A DNA stretch of 40,123 bases from Nostoc sp. PA-18-2419. GTDB lineage: Bacteria > Cyanobacteriota > Cyanobacteriia > Cyanobacteriales > Nostocaceae. A model generated the notes under the pieces. That model did not search any database and had not been told where the DNA came from. It saw only the letters and a program-made list of their open reading frames with translations. The translations under genes and the position numbers were made by a program. This document shows, one piece after another, positions 1-8,638 of this stretch (its first letter is position 1; each line of letters begins with the position of its first letter). The stretch covers positions 364,412 to 404,534 of the forward strand of contig NZ_SZNH01000001.1 in the NCBI RefSeq assembly GCF_005869855.1, in the 5' to 3' direction.

Positions 1-1291
1 CATAACCTGCTATCTCTTCATAATCTTTCACGTCAAATGCATCGATTTTCTCGCCGTAAGCATTGCGGATAGATTGGGCAATGGGATGATTTGAATGTGA
101 TTCTACCTTAGCAGCTAATTCCAGTAACTTTTGTTTAGTAAAGCCATTTGCTGGTACTATATTTACTACTTGAAATACTCCTTTAGTTAACGTTCCTGTT
201 TTATCAAAAACAACTGTTTTGACTGCATTAAGACTATCTAAAAAGGTAGAGCCTTTCACCAAAATTCCACGTTTAGCTGCACCACCTACACCTCCAAAGT
301 AACCTAATGGAATACTAATAACCAGCCCACATGGGCAGGAAATAACTAATAAAATCAGGGCGCGATAAATCCATTCTGAAGAAGTTGCACCAGAAATGAA
401 TAAAGGAGGTAACAAAGCAACTGCTAAAGATGTAAAAACTACTATTGGCGTGTAATATCGAGCAAACTTAGTAATAAATTTTTCTGTTTCTGCTTTTTTG
501 CTTTTGGCATTTTGCACCAAATCTAAAATCTTAGCAATGGAAGATTCATTAAAAAGTTTCGTGACTTTAATCCTGAGAACACCTATTTTATTAATTGTCC
601 CAGCTAAAACTATTTCTCCTAGCTTCACCGTTCGCGGTACAGATTCTCCAGTCAATGCTGATGTATCAACTTGGGAATCTCCTTCGATAATTTCACCATC
701 TAAGGGAATCTTTTCTCCAGGTTTAACAACAATAATATCTCCAATATTTACTGTTTCTGGCGATACTTTTTCTAGTCCTTTTTCTGTCTGGATATTTGCA
801 TAGTCTGGGCGTACTTCTAATAAAGCTTTGATAGAATTACGGGAACGATTGACGGCAATATCTTGGAACAATTCCCCAATTTTGTAAAATAGCATCACTC
901 CAATAGCTTCGGGTAATTTATGAATTGCGATCGCTCCGAGTGTCGCTACTGTCATTAAAAAGGTTTCATCAAATATTCTGCCTCTAAGTATATTCCGTCC
1001 AGCAGTTTTTAAAACACTCCATCCACTTAATAAATAAGCAGGAATGAAAACTAAATATTCACCTATTGAGTAGAGTGTATTATGTAACTTTTCTTCAAAA
1101 ATTATACCAAGTGCATACAAACTTAAAATTACTACTAAAGGAAATAACTCTTTTTTGAGATTGAATTCTTCACTATGGTTATGATTGTGGTCATGGTTAT
1201 GATTCTCATCATGATCATGGTTATGATTCTCGTGATGATCGTGTTCACAGTGGCCACAACCTGAAGATTCTGAATATAGTTTTGGCTTCAT
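1..1291 (-). CDS. Heavy-metal translocating P-type ATPase (P1B), C-terminus cut by window edge
   Basis: An ATP-driven pump for heavy-metal cations across the membrane, probably zinc or cadmium. The visible 430 residues hold a Cys/His-rich N-terminus (CGHCEHDHH at about 12-20, then alternating His-Asp/His-Asn to about 40), several membrane segments, the TGES actuator motif near 214, the CPC metal-binding motif near 319-321 that defines P1B pumps, and the phosphorylation motif DKTGTL with Asp363. The ATP-binding domain and C-terminal helices lie outside the window. No classical GMxCxxC metal-binding domain is present; the His-rich tail probably replaces it. The ATG at 1291 is the first start and has no clear ribosome site. 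ZiaA/AztA/CadA-like assignment is inference; the family itself is certain. Confidence 0.93.
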   Translation of the reverse strand, partial: MKPKLYSESSGCGHCEHDHHENHNHDHDENHNHDHNHNHSEEFNLKKELFPLVVILSLYALGIIFEEKLHNTLYSIGEYLVFIPAYLLSGWSVLKTAGRNILRGRIFDETFLMTVATLGAIAIHKLPEAIGVMLFYKIGELFQDIAVNRSRNSIKALLEVRPDYANIQTEKGLEKVSPETVNIGDIIVVKPGEKIPLDGEIIEGDSQVDTSALTGESVPRTVKLGEIVLAGTINKIGVLRIKVTKLFNESSIAKILDLVQNAKSKKAETEKFITKFARYYTPIVVFTSLAVALLPPLFISGATSSEWIYRALILLVISCPCGLVISIPLGYFGGVGGAAKRGILVKGSTFLDSLNAVKTVVFDKTGTLTKGVFQVVNIVPANGFTKQKLLELAAKVESHSNHPIAQSIRNAYGEKIDAFDVKDYEEIAGY

Positions 1292-1537
1292 TTTTATTGA
1301 GACTAGTAAGTTATTTGATATAGAGCCTATATTTTAATATAATTAAAAAAATAAGTTTTTACAACTTAGTTTTTAAGAACGATAATCTATATCAATGAGT
1401 AAGAATTATCTAAAAGTTTAGAAAGTATCAGGTGTATAATTTAAGATAATTTTTCATTAAAAATATAAATTTTGGCATCTAATACACCTCATTTAAATTT
1501 TACTTGCCTATCTTAGTTATTTGAAAATTTCAAAAAC
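1292..1537. other. AT-rich spacer with an 8-bp inverted repeat
   Basis: This spacer would hold the promoter of the P-type ATPase gene. The octamer AGGTGTAT (1430-1437) is mirrored by ATACACCT (1482-1489) across 44 bases. The distance is too long for a simple terminator. I see no convincing metal-regulator operator or promoter. Confidence 0.3.
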
Positions 1538-3175
1538 TTAGAAGTTTAAAATATCTAATGATTCTTCTATTTCTAGATCTAATATTCTTTGTCTTGTATC
1601 TTTCAGAGCTTCTAGTTTACCTTCTTTGCGATAAATATCTGCTGCTTTTTGAAAATCTTCAATTGCTCTCTGTTTGTTTAACATTTCTAAATAAATATTG
1701 CCACGATTATAATAAGCATCTCCATAATTAGGATTAATCTGGATTGCCTGAGTATAATCTTCAATTGCTCCCTCTAAATCCCCTAAGTCAGAACGAGCAT
1801 TACTACGGTTATAATAAGCATCTGCATAATTATGATTAATCTGGATTGCCTGGGTATAATCTTCAATTGCTCCTTGAAAATCTCCTAGATCAGAACGAGC
1901 ATTACCGCGATTTTTATAAGCTACTGCGTCTTGAGGATTAATTTTAATTGCTTGGGAAACTCCCGGTGGAGTTCCTAATAAATAACGAGTAATACCACGA
2001 TTTTTATAGGCATCAGCATAATCAGGATTAATTTTAATTGCTTGGGTATAATCTTCAATTGCTCCTTGGTTATCTCCTATATGTAAACGAGCTTCAGCCC
2101 GATTTTTATAAGCTACAGCAAGGTCAGGATTAATTCTAATAGCTTGGCTATAATCATTAATCGCTTCTTCTAATCGTCCTAGCTGATATAAAGCTAAACC
2201 TCGTTTATTATAAGATTTAGCATCATGAATATTTATCTGGATTGCTTGAGAATAATCTGCGATCGCTGCTTCGTAATCACCTATTTGATAGTAAGCTAAA
2301 CCTCGTTTATAATACAAGTCAGCATCACTATGGCTAACTATCAAAGCTTGATTATAGCTAGCTATAGCATTTGCATATTCTCCTTTTTCAAAATATTCAT
2401 CACCTAATTTTATAGAAACTAAATTTAAATCTTCTTCACGAGAATCTAAAAAAAATTCTACATTAGGTTTAAAATAAGATTTTAGAAAATGATTATTAAT
2501 CGACTGCGGTAAAGTTTCTTTTGAGATAAATTTAGAAATTGGTGGCTGTTGCAAAGAAGAATTATGATTTACTGAAGATTGTAATTGTTCTAAGTAGCAA
2601 AATAAGCCACCACCATAAAGTAATTGGTCTATCCCAAATGAAATTTTACCAGTTTTTAATTTAATCATTCGGGTTGGGAGAAAGCCAGCTAAAAAAAGGT
2701 GATACTCGGATTGTGCCTCGCTGACATCCTCTTGAATTAAAATACAAACTACAACTGCATTTTTTTCAACTTCTTCAGAACTAATTGACCATCTAACTCT
2801 ATTAAGACTACCATGACGAGATTTAACTTCGATACCAATAGATGGGTTAGAAGTCAAAGTAAAATCTATTTTTCCATCACCGCCGAATCGCTGTTCATAA
2901 TCGACTTCGGTAATAAAATCAGCTAAACGTTCCTTGACAACTTCCTCGCCAAGTTTTCCCTTAAGATAGTTGATGAAAACATCACGAACTGGCAAAACCC
3001 GTTTATATTTCTCAGCCATTTGCCAGCAAAATTCTCGTAGTGCCTTTAACCTCTCTCCAGAAATTATAGTTAATTCACTATATTGACCTTCTGTTTCACA
3101 ATGAAGCAGACAACCAGATGTTAACCTTTTGATAAAATCAGACTGTAGCGATCGCAGTAGGGTAATCCAGTCCAT
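1538..3175 (-). CDS. PD-(D/E)XK-nuclease-like domain fused to TPR array
   Basis: Protein of 545 residues with two parts. Residues about 60-200 look like a restriction-endonuclease fold: helix with Glu77/Glu78, then Asp104 (KIDF), then Glu116-Val-Lys118 (IEVK), the E...D...ExK arrangement of PD-(D/E)XK nucleases. From about 256 to 525 there are about eight 34-residue tetratricopeptide repeats of the GxxxxAIxDYxQAIxINP type, which normally bind proteins. One repeat (about 387-416) is four residues short and contains TPPGV at 402-406 in place of the usual helix, matching a palindrome in the DNA. Whether the nuclease fold is active or only structural is inference. The ATG start is followed by a GCGATCGC octamer within the gene. 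It stands alone; no operon partner is visible. Confidence 0.75.
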   Translation of the reverse strand: MDWITLLRSLQSDFIKRLTSGCLLHCETEGQYSELTIISGERLKALREFCWQMAEKYKRVLPVRDVFINYLKGKLGEEVVKERLADFITEVDYEQRFGGDGKIDFTLTSNPSIGIEVKSRHGSLNRVRWSISSEEVEKNAVVVCILIQEDVSEAQSEYHLFLAGFLPTRMIKLKTGKISFGIDQLLYGGGLFCYLEQLQSSVNHNSSLQQPPISKFISKETLPQSINNHFLKSYFKPNVEFFLDSREEDLNLVSIKLGDEYFEKGEYANAIASYNQALIVSHSDADLYYKRGLAYYQIGDYEAAIADYSQAIQINIHDAKSYNKRGLALYQLGRLEEAINDYSQAIRINPDLAVAYKNRAEARLHIGDNQGAIEDYTQAIKINPDYADAYKNRGITRYLLGTPPGVSQAIKINPQDAVAYKNRGNARSDLGDFQGAIEDYTQAIQINHNYADAYYNRSNARSDLGDLEGAIEDYTQAIQINPNYGDAYYNRGNIYLEMLNKQRAIEDFQKAADIYRKEGKLEALKDTRQRILDLEIEESLDILNF

Positions 3176-3352
3176 TTTGATTGCTGCGAATCTTTTGATA
3201 AGATTATTCTATTAAAATATTCATTCCGCGTAAACCTTTTAATTTACTTGGGTGATATTCGCAAAAATTGCTTAATTTTATATAGTAAATCTTAATTTAA
3301 CTTAACCCAATCCTTTCTCCCGTAATACTGCATCTACTCAAACTGCATTTTC

Positions 3353-3554
3353 TTATAACAATTGTAATGCTGGTTTTTGACTGTAATCTATTACTAAATC
3401 ATAACTGGCGGGGTCATCAATCCTAGTTAAGAAAGTCTGCAAATCTACCGAAGGTTGATTATCACCAGTTAGCAATGGCAAGAGAAACCATGTACTCCTT
3501 GCCAGATGCAGGATATTCTAAATGCGGGTTCATTCCTGGAAATGGTGAGAGCAT
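3353..3554 (-). pseudogene. DUF4058 family gene remnant
   Basis: Two pieces of one family can be read on the minus strand. From the ATG at 3554 the frame gives MLSPFPGMNPHLEYPA, the hallmark N-terminus of DUF4058 proteins (MxSPFPGMxPxLE). In the next frame, ending at the TAA at 3353, the translation PLLTGDNQPSVDLQTFLTRI... followed by YDLVIDYSQ matches the family's C-terminus (PLLPGDxxPxxDLQ...YDLxIDY). The roughly 200-residue middle is missing and the frames do not join, so this is an internal deletion plus frameshift. Family recognition is from memory of the motif, not from a search. Confidence 0.7.
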
Positions 3555-3845
3555 AAACAATTTTAAATTCAAAATTATCGCATTCTAGAGATAACAATTA
3601 TTCTAGAACGCCTGATTAAAATTATTACTTACACCTTATTACTTACACCTTATCTTTTCGTGGTAAATGAGTATATACTTTAAAAACCTAAAAATTTGAC
3701 ACTAGCTGTATAGCCAACTCTACTTCTGAATTCTGACTTTTGAATTCTGACGAACAACTAGTAAGGGCTGCACCACATTGATTTGAAAAACAGTCCCGAA
3801 TACTCAACAGCAGTTATTCAGCTAACTGCTGTGATGAATATTATA
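3555..3845. other. Non-coding spacer with short direct repeats
   Basis: The stretch between the DUF4058 remnant and ubiD holds no supported gene. It includes tandem pieces such as CACCTTATTACTTACACCTTA (around 3630-3655) and the doubled TTCTGAATTCTGACTTTTGAATTCTGA pattern (around 3724-3751), which resemble the low-complexity repeats common between Nostoc genes. Confidence 0.4.
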
Positions 3846-5354
3846 CTATTTCATATCGTAGCCAAACAAATTTGGGTCAACTTCTCCTAACTGCAACTCT
3901 GCTAAACCATACTCCGCCCATCGTCTATCTACCATCGCTGCCACATCTGGATCTGATTCTAAAGTCGCACCCCATTCATGGTTTGTTTCCGGTGGAATTT
4001 TTGTAGTCGCATCAATTCCCATGCGCCCACCTAAGCCTATTTTTTCGCTAGCAAAATCCAACGTATCAAAGGGTGTATTTGGCAAAATAAACACATCTCG
4101 CACAGGGTCAACTTTAGAACTAATCGCCCATACAACTTGACGCGGATCGCGAATATTTATGTCTTTGTCTACCACAATCACAAATTTGGTGTAAGTAAAT
4201 TGTGGTAAAGCACTCCAAAATGCTAAAGCCGCCCGTCTTGCTTGTCCTGGATATGCTTTATCAATGGAAATAATCGCCGCTTTGTAACTCAAAGCTTCCA
4301 TTGGTAGGAAAAAATCGACGATTTCGGAAACTTGTTGCCGCAGAATAGGTGTATAGATGCGATTAAGTGCGATCGCCATCATCGCTTCTTCTTTGGGTGG
4401 ACGACCGCTAAATGTTGTTAAGTAAATTGGATCTTTGCGGTGTGTCATACACTGGAAGCGAATCAATGGCGAATCCTCTACACCGCCGTAATAACCCATG
4501 TGGTCGCCAAAAGGCCCATCTGGTAAAACTTCTCCTGGTGTAATCGTTCCTTCCAAAACAAATTCTGAATCTGCGGGAACTTCCAAATCTACAGTTTTAC
4601 ACTTCGCCAACTGCACACCCGAACCGCCATAAAGTCCAGCAAACAGCCATTCTGATAAATCTACAGGAATGGGTGTAGCTGCTGCCATGATAATTAAAGG
4701 ATCTACACCAAGTGCGATCGCTACTTCTAATTTCTTCCCACGTTCAGCAGCTTTTCGCAAATGCCTTGCACCACCCCGCACCGATAACCAGTGAACCGTC
4801 ATCGTATTTTGAGATTGTAGTTGCAAACGATACACCCCAACATTCGGCGTACCAGTCTCACAATCCTTGGTAATTACCAGTCCCAGCGTGATAATCTTGC
4901 CAGCATCACCAATATAAGGACGTATCAAAGGCAACTTTTTTAAATCTAAATCATCACCTTGAATCACAACTTGCTGACAAGCGGGGAAAAAGTCTCGTCC
5001 CGGTTTCGCCTTCACTACGTCAAACAGTACCTTAGCAAAATCTACCGCCTGAGAAATCTTCTTCGGTGGTTTTGGTTGTTGCAGCATACTCAACTTTTTA
5101 CCCAGAGTTTCCAACTCCTTTGGATGCTGCATATTCATCGCCCAGCAAATTCTTTCCACAGTTCCCATCAAATTCACCGCTACCGGGAAAGAAGCACCTT
5201 TGACGTTTTCAAACAACAACCCTGGCCCACCTTGCTGTAGCATCCGGTTAGAAATTTCAGCAATTTCTAAATCTGGGTCAACTAAAGCAGAAATCCGCTG
5301 TAATTGCCCTCTCTCTTCTAGAATTTTGATAAATCCCCGTAAGTCTCTAGCCAT
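3846..5354 (-). CDS. ubiD: UbiD family decarboxylase
   Basis: 502 residues, full length for the UbiD family of prenylated-FMN-dependent (de)carboxylases. In cyanobacteria this protein is thought to remove the carboxyl group of the 4-hydroxybenzoate-derived intermediate in plastoquinone synthesis. Visible landmarks are the N-terminal DLRGFIKILEERGQL, PVAVNLMGT (57-65), NVGVYRLQLQ (171-180, cofactor-binding Arg176), the SVRGGARHLRKAAERGKKL block (191-209), GVDP, and EGTITPGEVLPDGPFGDHMGY (268-288) with the acidic and histidine residues of the active site. The ATG at 5354 matches the family start. It appears monocistronic. A different aromatic substrate cannot be excluded. Confidence 0.93.
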   Translation of the reverse strand: MARDLRGFIKILEERGQLQRISALVDPDLEIAEISNRMLQQGGPGLLFENVKGASFPVAVNLMGTVERICWAMNMQHPKELETLGKKLSMLQQPKPPKKISQAVDFAKVLFDVVKAKPGRDFFPACQQVVIQGDDLDLKKLPLIRPYIGDAGKIITLGLVITKDCETGTPNVGVYRLQLQSQNTMTVHWLSVRGGARHLRKAAERGKKLEVAIALGVDPLIIMAAATPIPVDLSEWLFAGLYGGSGVQLAKCKTVDLEVPADSEFVLEGTITPGEVLPDGPFGDHMGYYGGVEDSPLIRFQCMTHRKDPIYLTTFSGRPPKEEAMMAIALNRIYTPILRQQVSEIVDFFLPMEALSYKAAIISIDKAYPGQARRAALAFWSALPQFTYTKFVIVVDKDINIRDPRQVVWAISSKVDPVRDVFILPNTPFDTLDFASEKIGLGGRMGIDATTKIPPETNHEWGATLESDPDVAAMVDRRWAEYGLAELQLGEVDPNLFGYDMK

Positions 5355-5828
5355 AGTTCTTGTAAAGCTGATTATTTAAGAAGTGTGAAGCGCTTTCTTA
5401 TATTATTAGTCATTGGCTACTTCTCGCATTTACCCACACCCCCTCATCCGCTTCCTATTCTTGATTTATTTAGGCTTAACTGGAAATTAACCTATTGCTT
5501 AATCTTTCTTAACTTAATTTTACAAACATTTTAGTTATCCTAACTGGGGATACGCATTATTTTTGAGAAATAAGCGCTAACCGAATCAAACATGGCCAGA
5601 ATAAACTATACCTTCCTAGCAGGCGGTTTTATTGTGTGACCCTTGCTAGGTTTATTTCTTATAAGGTTCAGTGATGCTTGGCTTTTGGGTTTTTGCGAAT
5701 CTTGATGAGTTTGTTTTGGTATAGCCCAACTCAGACAGTGCCAGATAATCCTATTTCAAAAATATTTGTAATAGATATATATAGATTGTTATCAACGTAC
5801 AAGTAATTTATAAGTGGCACCTATTTTA
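5355..5828. other. Intergenic region without a gene
   Basis: Apart from the hairpin at 5615-5650 described separately, I see AT-rich sequence and the likely promoter of ubiD next to 5354. No open frame here looks like a protein. Confidence 0.5.
5615..5650 (+). terminator. Hairpin followed by T-rich sequence
   Basis: CCTAGCA (5615-5621) pairs with TGCTAGG (5644-5650), and the next GG/CC can also pair past one bulged T, leaving a loop of about 20 bases. TTTATTTCTT follows. It could be a terminator or the end of a small RNA reading rightward, but no plus-strand gene lies upstream. Confidence 0.3.
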
Positions 5829-6545
5829 TTAAAGTACGTTAACTTTACCAGTGTCAATATCATAATAAGCACCAACAATTTTTAGTTTACCAGCACGTAG
5901 TAATCTACTTAAAATTATTGAGCTTTCTTGCAATTTTTCAGCCTGATATTTAACATTAGCGATAACCGCATCATCAAGAGTATCAGTAGTTGTTAATTTG
6001 ATATTTGCTAAAGCAGGTTTGATGCTTTCAATAACAAGACCAATTCTACCAGGAAGTGGTTCATTGTTGATTGCTTCTGTGACTGCACCGCATCTTTTAT
6101 GACCTAAAACTACAATTAATTGCGAACCTAATACAGCTGTAGAATATTCTAGACTACCTATAGCCATGTCACTAACAACATTACCAGCCACTCGTACAAC
6201 AAATAAGTCTCCAAGTCCTTGGTCAAAGACAATTTCCGCAGGTACTCTAGAATCTGCACAGCCTAATATTGCTGCAAATGGATATTGAGCTTTCGCAACT
6301 AATCGTAAATGTTCTAATGATTGGTCAGGATATTCGCGTTGTTGACGAACAAATCTTTGATTACCATTTAGCAAACGTCTAATAGCTTCATTAGGGCTAA
6401 CTGGATGAGGGTTAACTGGGTGAATATCAGCCGCAACAGCTTGTTGTGTATTCCAGCGATCGCCAAAAGTAGTAACCGCAATACTCATTACACCTGCAAA
6501 TTTCAAGAAATCGCGTCGCCCTACGAATCGATGAATTTGACTCAT
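5829..6545 (-). CDS. ecaB: Beta-class carbonic anhydrase with Tat signal
   Basis: Interconverts CO2 and bicarbonate, here probably in the periplasm. Starting at the ATG at 6545 gives 238 residues beginning MSQIHRFVGRRDFLKFAG, a textbook twin-arginine signal (RR at 10-11, then a hydrophobic stretch and AVAA near 36-39). The beta-CA core follows: CADSR (Cys96, Asp98, Arg100) and GHKRCG (His149, Cys152), giving the Cys-His-Cys zinc ligands and the Asp-Arg dyad. A start 13 codons upstream (6584) is possible, but it would bury the signal peptide; AGGTAG lies upstream of the chosen ATG. It resembles EcaB-type extracellular enzymes; the exact symbol is inference. Confidence 0.88.
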   Translation of the reverse strand: MSQIHRFVGRRDFLKFAGVMSIAVTTFGDRWNTQQAVAADIHPVNPHPVSPNEAIRRLLNGNQRFVRQQREYPDQSLEHLRLVAKAQYPFAAILGCADSRVPAEIVFDQGLGDLFVVRVAGNVVSDMAIGSLEYSTAVLGSQLIVVLGHKRCGAVTEAINNEPLPGRIGLVIESIKPALANIKLTTTDTLDDAVIANVKYQAEKLQESSIILSRLLRAGKLKIVGAYYDIDTGKVNVL

Positions 6546-6643
6546 CAATCTACCTGATAACATTTTTATTAGTATCAGGAACATATCAGATATAAATCAA
6601 AGACAATAGTACCCTGCTACACGGTTTAAGAGTTATTTAATCT

Positions 6644-7147
6644 TTATTTACTTGAAAAAAGGCGATTATAATTATTGATTTTATCTAAAAAAGCTTCTTC
6701 AAAGATAGTGTTTACAAACTGATATATCTCTGGTTCATTTGAAGCTCTTGGCCCTGCAACATTCAAGGTTACTATTTTATAGTTTGAGATAAATAATAGT
6801 AATTCGTTGACAGGATTTATATCAGTTAATTGCTGAGATATATGTATGTAAGGTTTTTGATATTTTTTAGCTAATTCAGCAGTTAATAAACTACCTGTAA
6901 AAAGTTTTTTAGCAATAGAAAATATTACTGTTCCATCAGAGTCACGGACATTCCATTCAGTCCGCTGGGAATATTCACCTGATGGGGTTTCAGTTAAGTT
7001 ATAGCGTGAATTAATAACACCATCTTCTGCTTTACGTCCCTTGGGACACCAGCCTCCGTGAAGAATTTGACGAGCTATAGCCCAATCGAGAGCTGCACGG
7101 TCTGCTCCTGTTTGACCACCAGAAATTATTTTTAAGTTACTAGCCAT
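6644..7147 (-). CDS. Putative molybdenum carrier-like Rossmann protein (PF12694 type)
   Basis: Protein of 167 residues starting at the ATG at 7147 (a TTG two codons upstream is less likely). The N-terminus LKIISGGQTGADRAALDWAI is the nucleotide-binding signature of the small LOG/SLOG-like Rossmann family annotated as putative molybdenum carrier, also related to YpsA. GGWCPKGRKAEDG and the Arg-Asp-Ser-Asp-Gly-Thr segment (RDSDGTVIF) are typical family motifs. Members bind nucleotides or molybdate-containing ligands, but no reaction is firmly known. It stands alone between the carbonic anhydrase and the ABC ATPase, without molybdenum-cofactor genes nearby, so the name should not be read as a function. 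Confidence 0.8.
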   Translation of the reverse strand: MASNLKIISGGQTGADRAALDWAIARQILHGGWCPKGRKAEDGVINSRYNLTETPSGEYSQRTEWNVRDSDGTVIFSIAKKLFTGSLLTAELAKKYQKPYIHISQQLTDINPVNELLLFISNYKIVTLNVAGPRASNEPEIYQFVNTIFEEAFLDKINNYNRLFSSK

Positions 7148-7242
7148 TTTCAATCACAACAATTTACAGGTAAGTAAGGTACAGAATCTAATTTTAAAAT
7201 CTGGATATAAAAGTTTTATTCCTAAATTTTGCTGTATTTAAT

Positions 7243-7338
7243 GAACTTCTAAATAAAAAATGTCTTACTATCTACAGTCAACAGTCATCAGTCATCAGTC
7301 AACAACTTCAAACGAGATAATTTATTTTTTGGAGTTCC
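7243..7338. repeat. MITE-like element, copy 1 (about 96 bp)
   Basis: This is one of two copies of the same element in the window (the other at 34085-34181). It starts with GAACTTCTAAATAA and ends with TTTTTTGGAGTTCC, which are imperfect inverted repeats. The interior contains the tandem CAGTCATCAGTCATCAGTCAACAACTTCAAAC pattern shared with copy 2. TTAAT flanks it on both sides, which may be a target-site duplication. Its right end touches the stop codon of the neighbouring ABC transporter gene. Confidence 0.65.
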
Positions 7339-8067
7339 TTAATGCCCTTTACCTGCTCCCAGATACAGTTCACCGACTTTCGGATCGTTCAATAATTCTT
7401 GACCTGGGCCGGAGATAGCATCGCGTCCAGACTCCAGTACATATCCGCGATTAGCCATTTCTAAAGCCTTACGGGCATTTTGTTCTACTAAGACGATCGC
7501 AGTACCCGTGTGATTAATTTGTTTTATCTGCTCAAATACTTGTGTTACCAAGATGGGAGATAAAGCAGCAGAAGGTTCATCCAAAATTAGCAAACTCGGT
7601 GACAACATCAAAGCTTTGCCCATTGCGAGCATTTGGCGTTCTCCTCCAGATAATGTACCAGCGCGTTGATTACGGCGATCGCTCAGCCTGGGAAACATGG
7701 TAAATATTTTATCTTTGAGTGGTTTCAAAGGAACATTGAGGACAAAAGCACCCATTTCTAAGTTTTCATCGACACTCAGGGAGGAAAAGACATTAACTAT
7801 TTGCGGTACGTAGCACATTCCCTGTTGCACGATTTGATTCGACTTTAGCCCTACAATATTTTCACCTTTGAAATTAATTGTGCCGGTATGAGGCAGTAAA
7901 AGCCCAAAAATTGTTTTTGCCAAAGTAGATTTACCAGCACCGTTAGGGCCAATTACTGCTACTAATTCCCCTGGTGCAACGTAAAAATTCACACCTTGGA
8001 GAATATCTACGTCTTTGATATATCCAGCGTGGACGTTTTGAACTTCTAGTAAATAATCATTTGTCAT
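7339..8067 (-). CDS. livF: LivF-type branched-chain/neutral amino acid ABC transporter ATP-binding protein
   Basis: ATPase subunit that powers uptake of hydrophobic or neutral amino acids with a LivG partner, two permeases and a binding protein, none of which are in the window. From the ATG at 8067 it has 242 residues: Walker A GPNGAGKST (40-48), Q-loop YVPQ, signature LSGGERQ, Walker B LLILDEPSAAL and the switch His replaced by the usual LVEQNA segment of LivF proteins. An in-frame ATG seven codons upstream (8088) lies within a GTCATTT-type repeat and is probably not the real start. In Anabaena the equivalent is NatE of the N-I permease; equivalence here is inference. Confidence 0.88.
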   Translation of the reverse strand: MTNDYLLEVQNVHAGYIKDVDILQGVNFYVAPGELVAVIGPNGAGKSTLAKTIFGLLLPHTGTINFKGENIVGLKSNQIVQQGMCYVPQIVNVFSSLSVDENLEMGAFVLNVPLKPLKDKIFTMFPRLSDRRNQRAGTLSGGERQMLAMGKALMLSPSLLILDEPSAALSPILVTQVFEQIKQINHTGTAIVLVEQNARKALEMANRGYVLESGRDAISGPGQELLNDPKVGELYLGAGKGH

Positions 8068-8079
8068 GTGTGATTTGTT

Positions 8080-8147
8080 ATTAGTCATTTATTATTTGTC
8101 AGTCGTCATTGGTAAAAAACAACTGACAACTGACCACTGACTATGAA
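8080..8147. repeat. Short tandem repeats between livF and ferredoxin genes
   Basis: Degenerate tandem units (TTAGTCATTTATTATTTGTCAG, then CAACTGACAACTGACCACTGAC) fill the spacer. Similar GTCATTG/CTGAC units recur at about 13940-13970 and 14822-14862. They are the short tandem repeats typical of heterocystous cyanobacteria. Confidence 0.5.
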
Positions 8148-8375
8148 CTATTCCGGAGTTTTTTGCAACTCCGGTCGTTCTTCTGGAAGAATCGCTTCTT
8201 CAACTGGGCAAACTTGCAGACATATCCCACAGTCGATGCAGGTAGTAAAGTCAATCCAGTACCAATCGGTTCCCTTGGCATTTTTGCCTGGGCCTTCATG
8301 AATGCAAGCTACCGGACAAGCACCTACGCAGTCAGCAACGCCTTCACAGACATCTGTAACAATTGTGTGCGGCAT
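8148..8375 (-). CDS. Bacterial-type ferredoxin, two Fe-S clusters
   Basis: Electron carrier of 75 residues. The second cluster motif is canonical: Cys46-x2-Cys49-x2-Cys52-x3-Cys56-Pro. The first is unusual: Cys10, Cys16, Cys20-Pro and Cys24, with five residues between the first two cysteines and no CxxC, more like the [3Fe-4S]/[4Fe-4S] seven-iron ferredoxins (Azotobacter FdI pattern) than a 2[4Fe-4S] clostridial type. The acidic C-terminus (PEERPELQKTPE) and the EGP after the first motif fit that class. The redox partner is unknown. It lies upstream of livF in the same direction, separated by a repeat-filled gap, so co-transcription is uncertain. Confidence 0.88.
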   Translation of the reverse strand: MPHTIVTDVCEGVADCVGACPVACIHEGPGKNAKGTDWYWIDFTTCIDCGICLQVCPVEEAILPEERPELQKTPE

Positions 8376-8638
8376 GTTCTCGATTCCCTCTCTTCTGTAT
8401 CGGCTATTTCTAGACTAGCAGGGGAGCGGAGATTGACCGATGTCAAGGTGAGTCTGGATGAGACTGCAATTTCTATTCATTACTAGCTCAGAACGTGGAA
8501 TTTTGAAATTTACCCTCAAAATCAAGATTTTTAGCGTAAGTAAGCCTTCTTGGCTATTGCTGTCAGGTTCTATGGAAATTCAGGCAAAAATACTATAATT
8601 TATTACAAGTGTAATTTCTCCTACTCTTGAAATGTAAA

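Noticed and set aside
5615..5650. Small regulatory RNA at the hairpin
   Set aside because: No promoter or conserved sRNA motif; kept only as a possible terminator.
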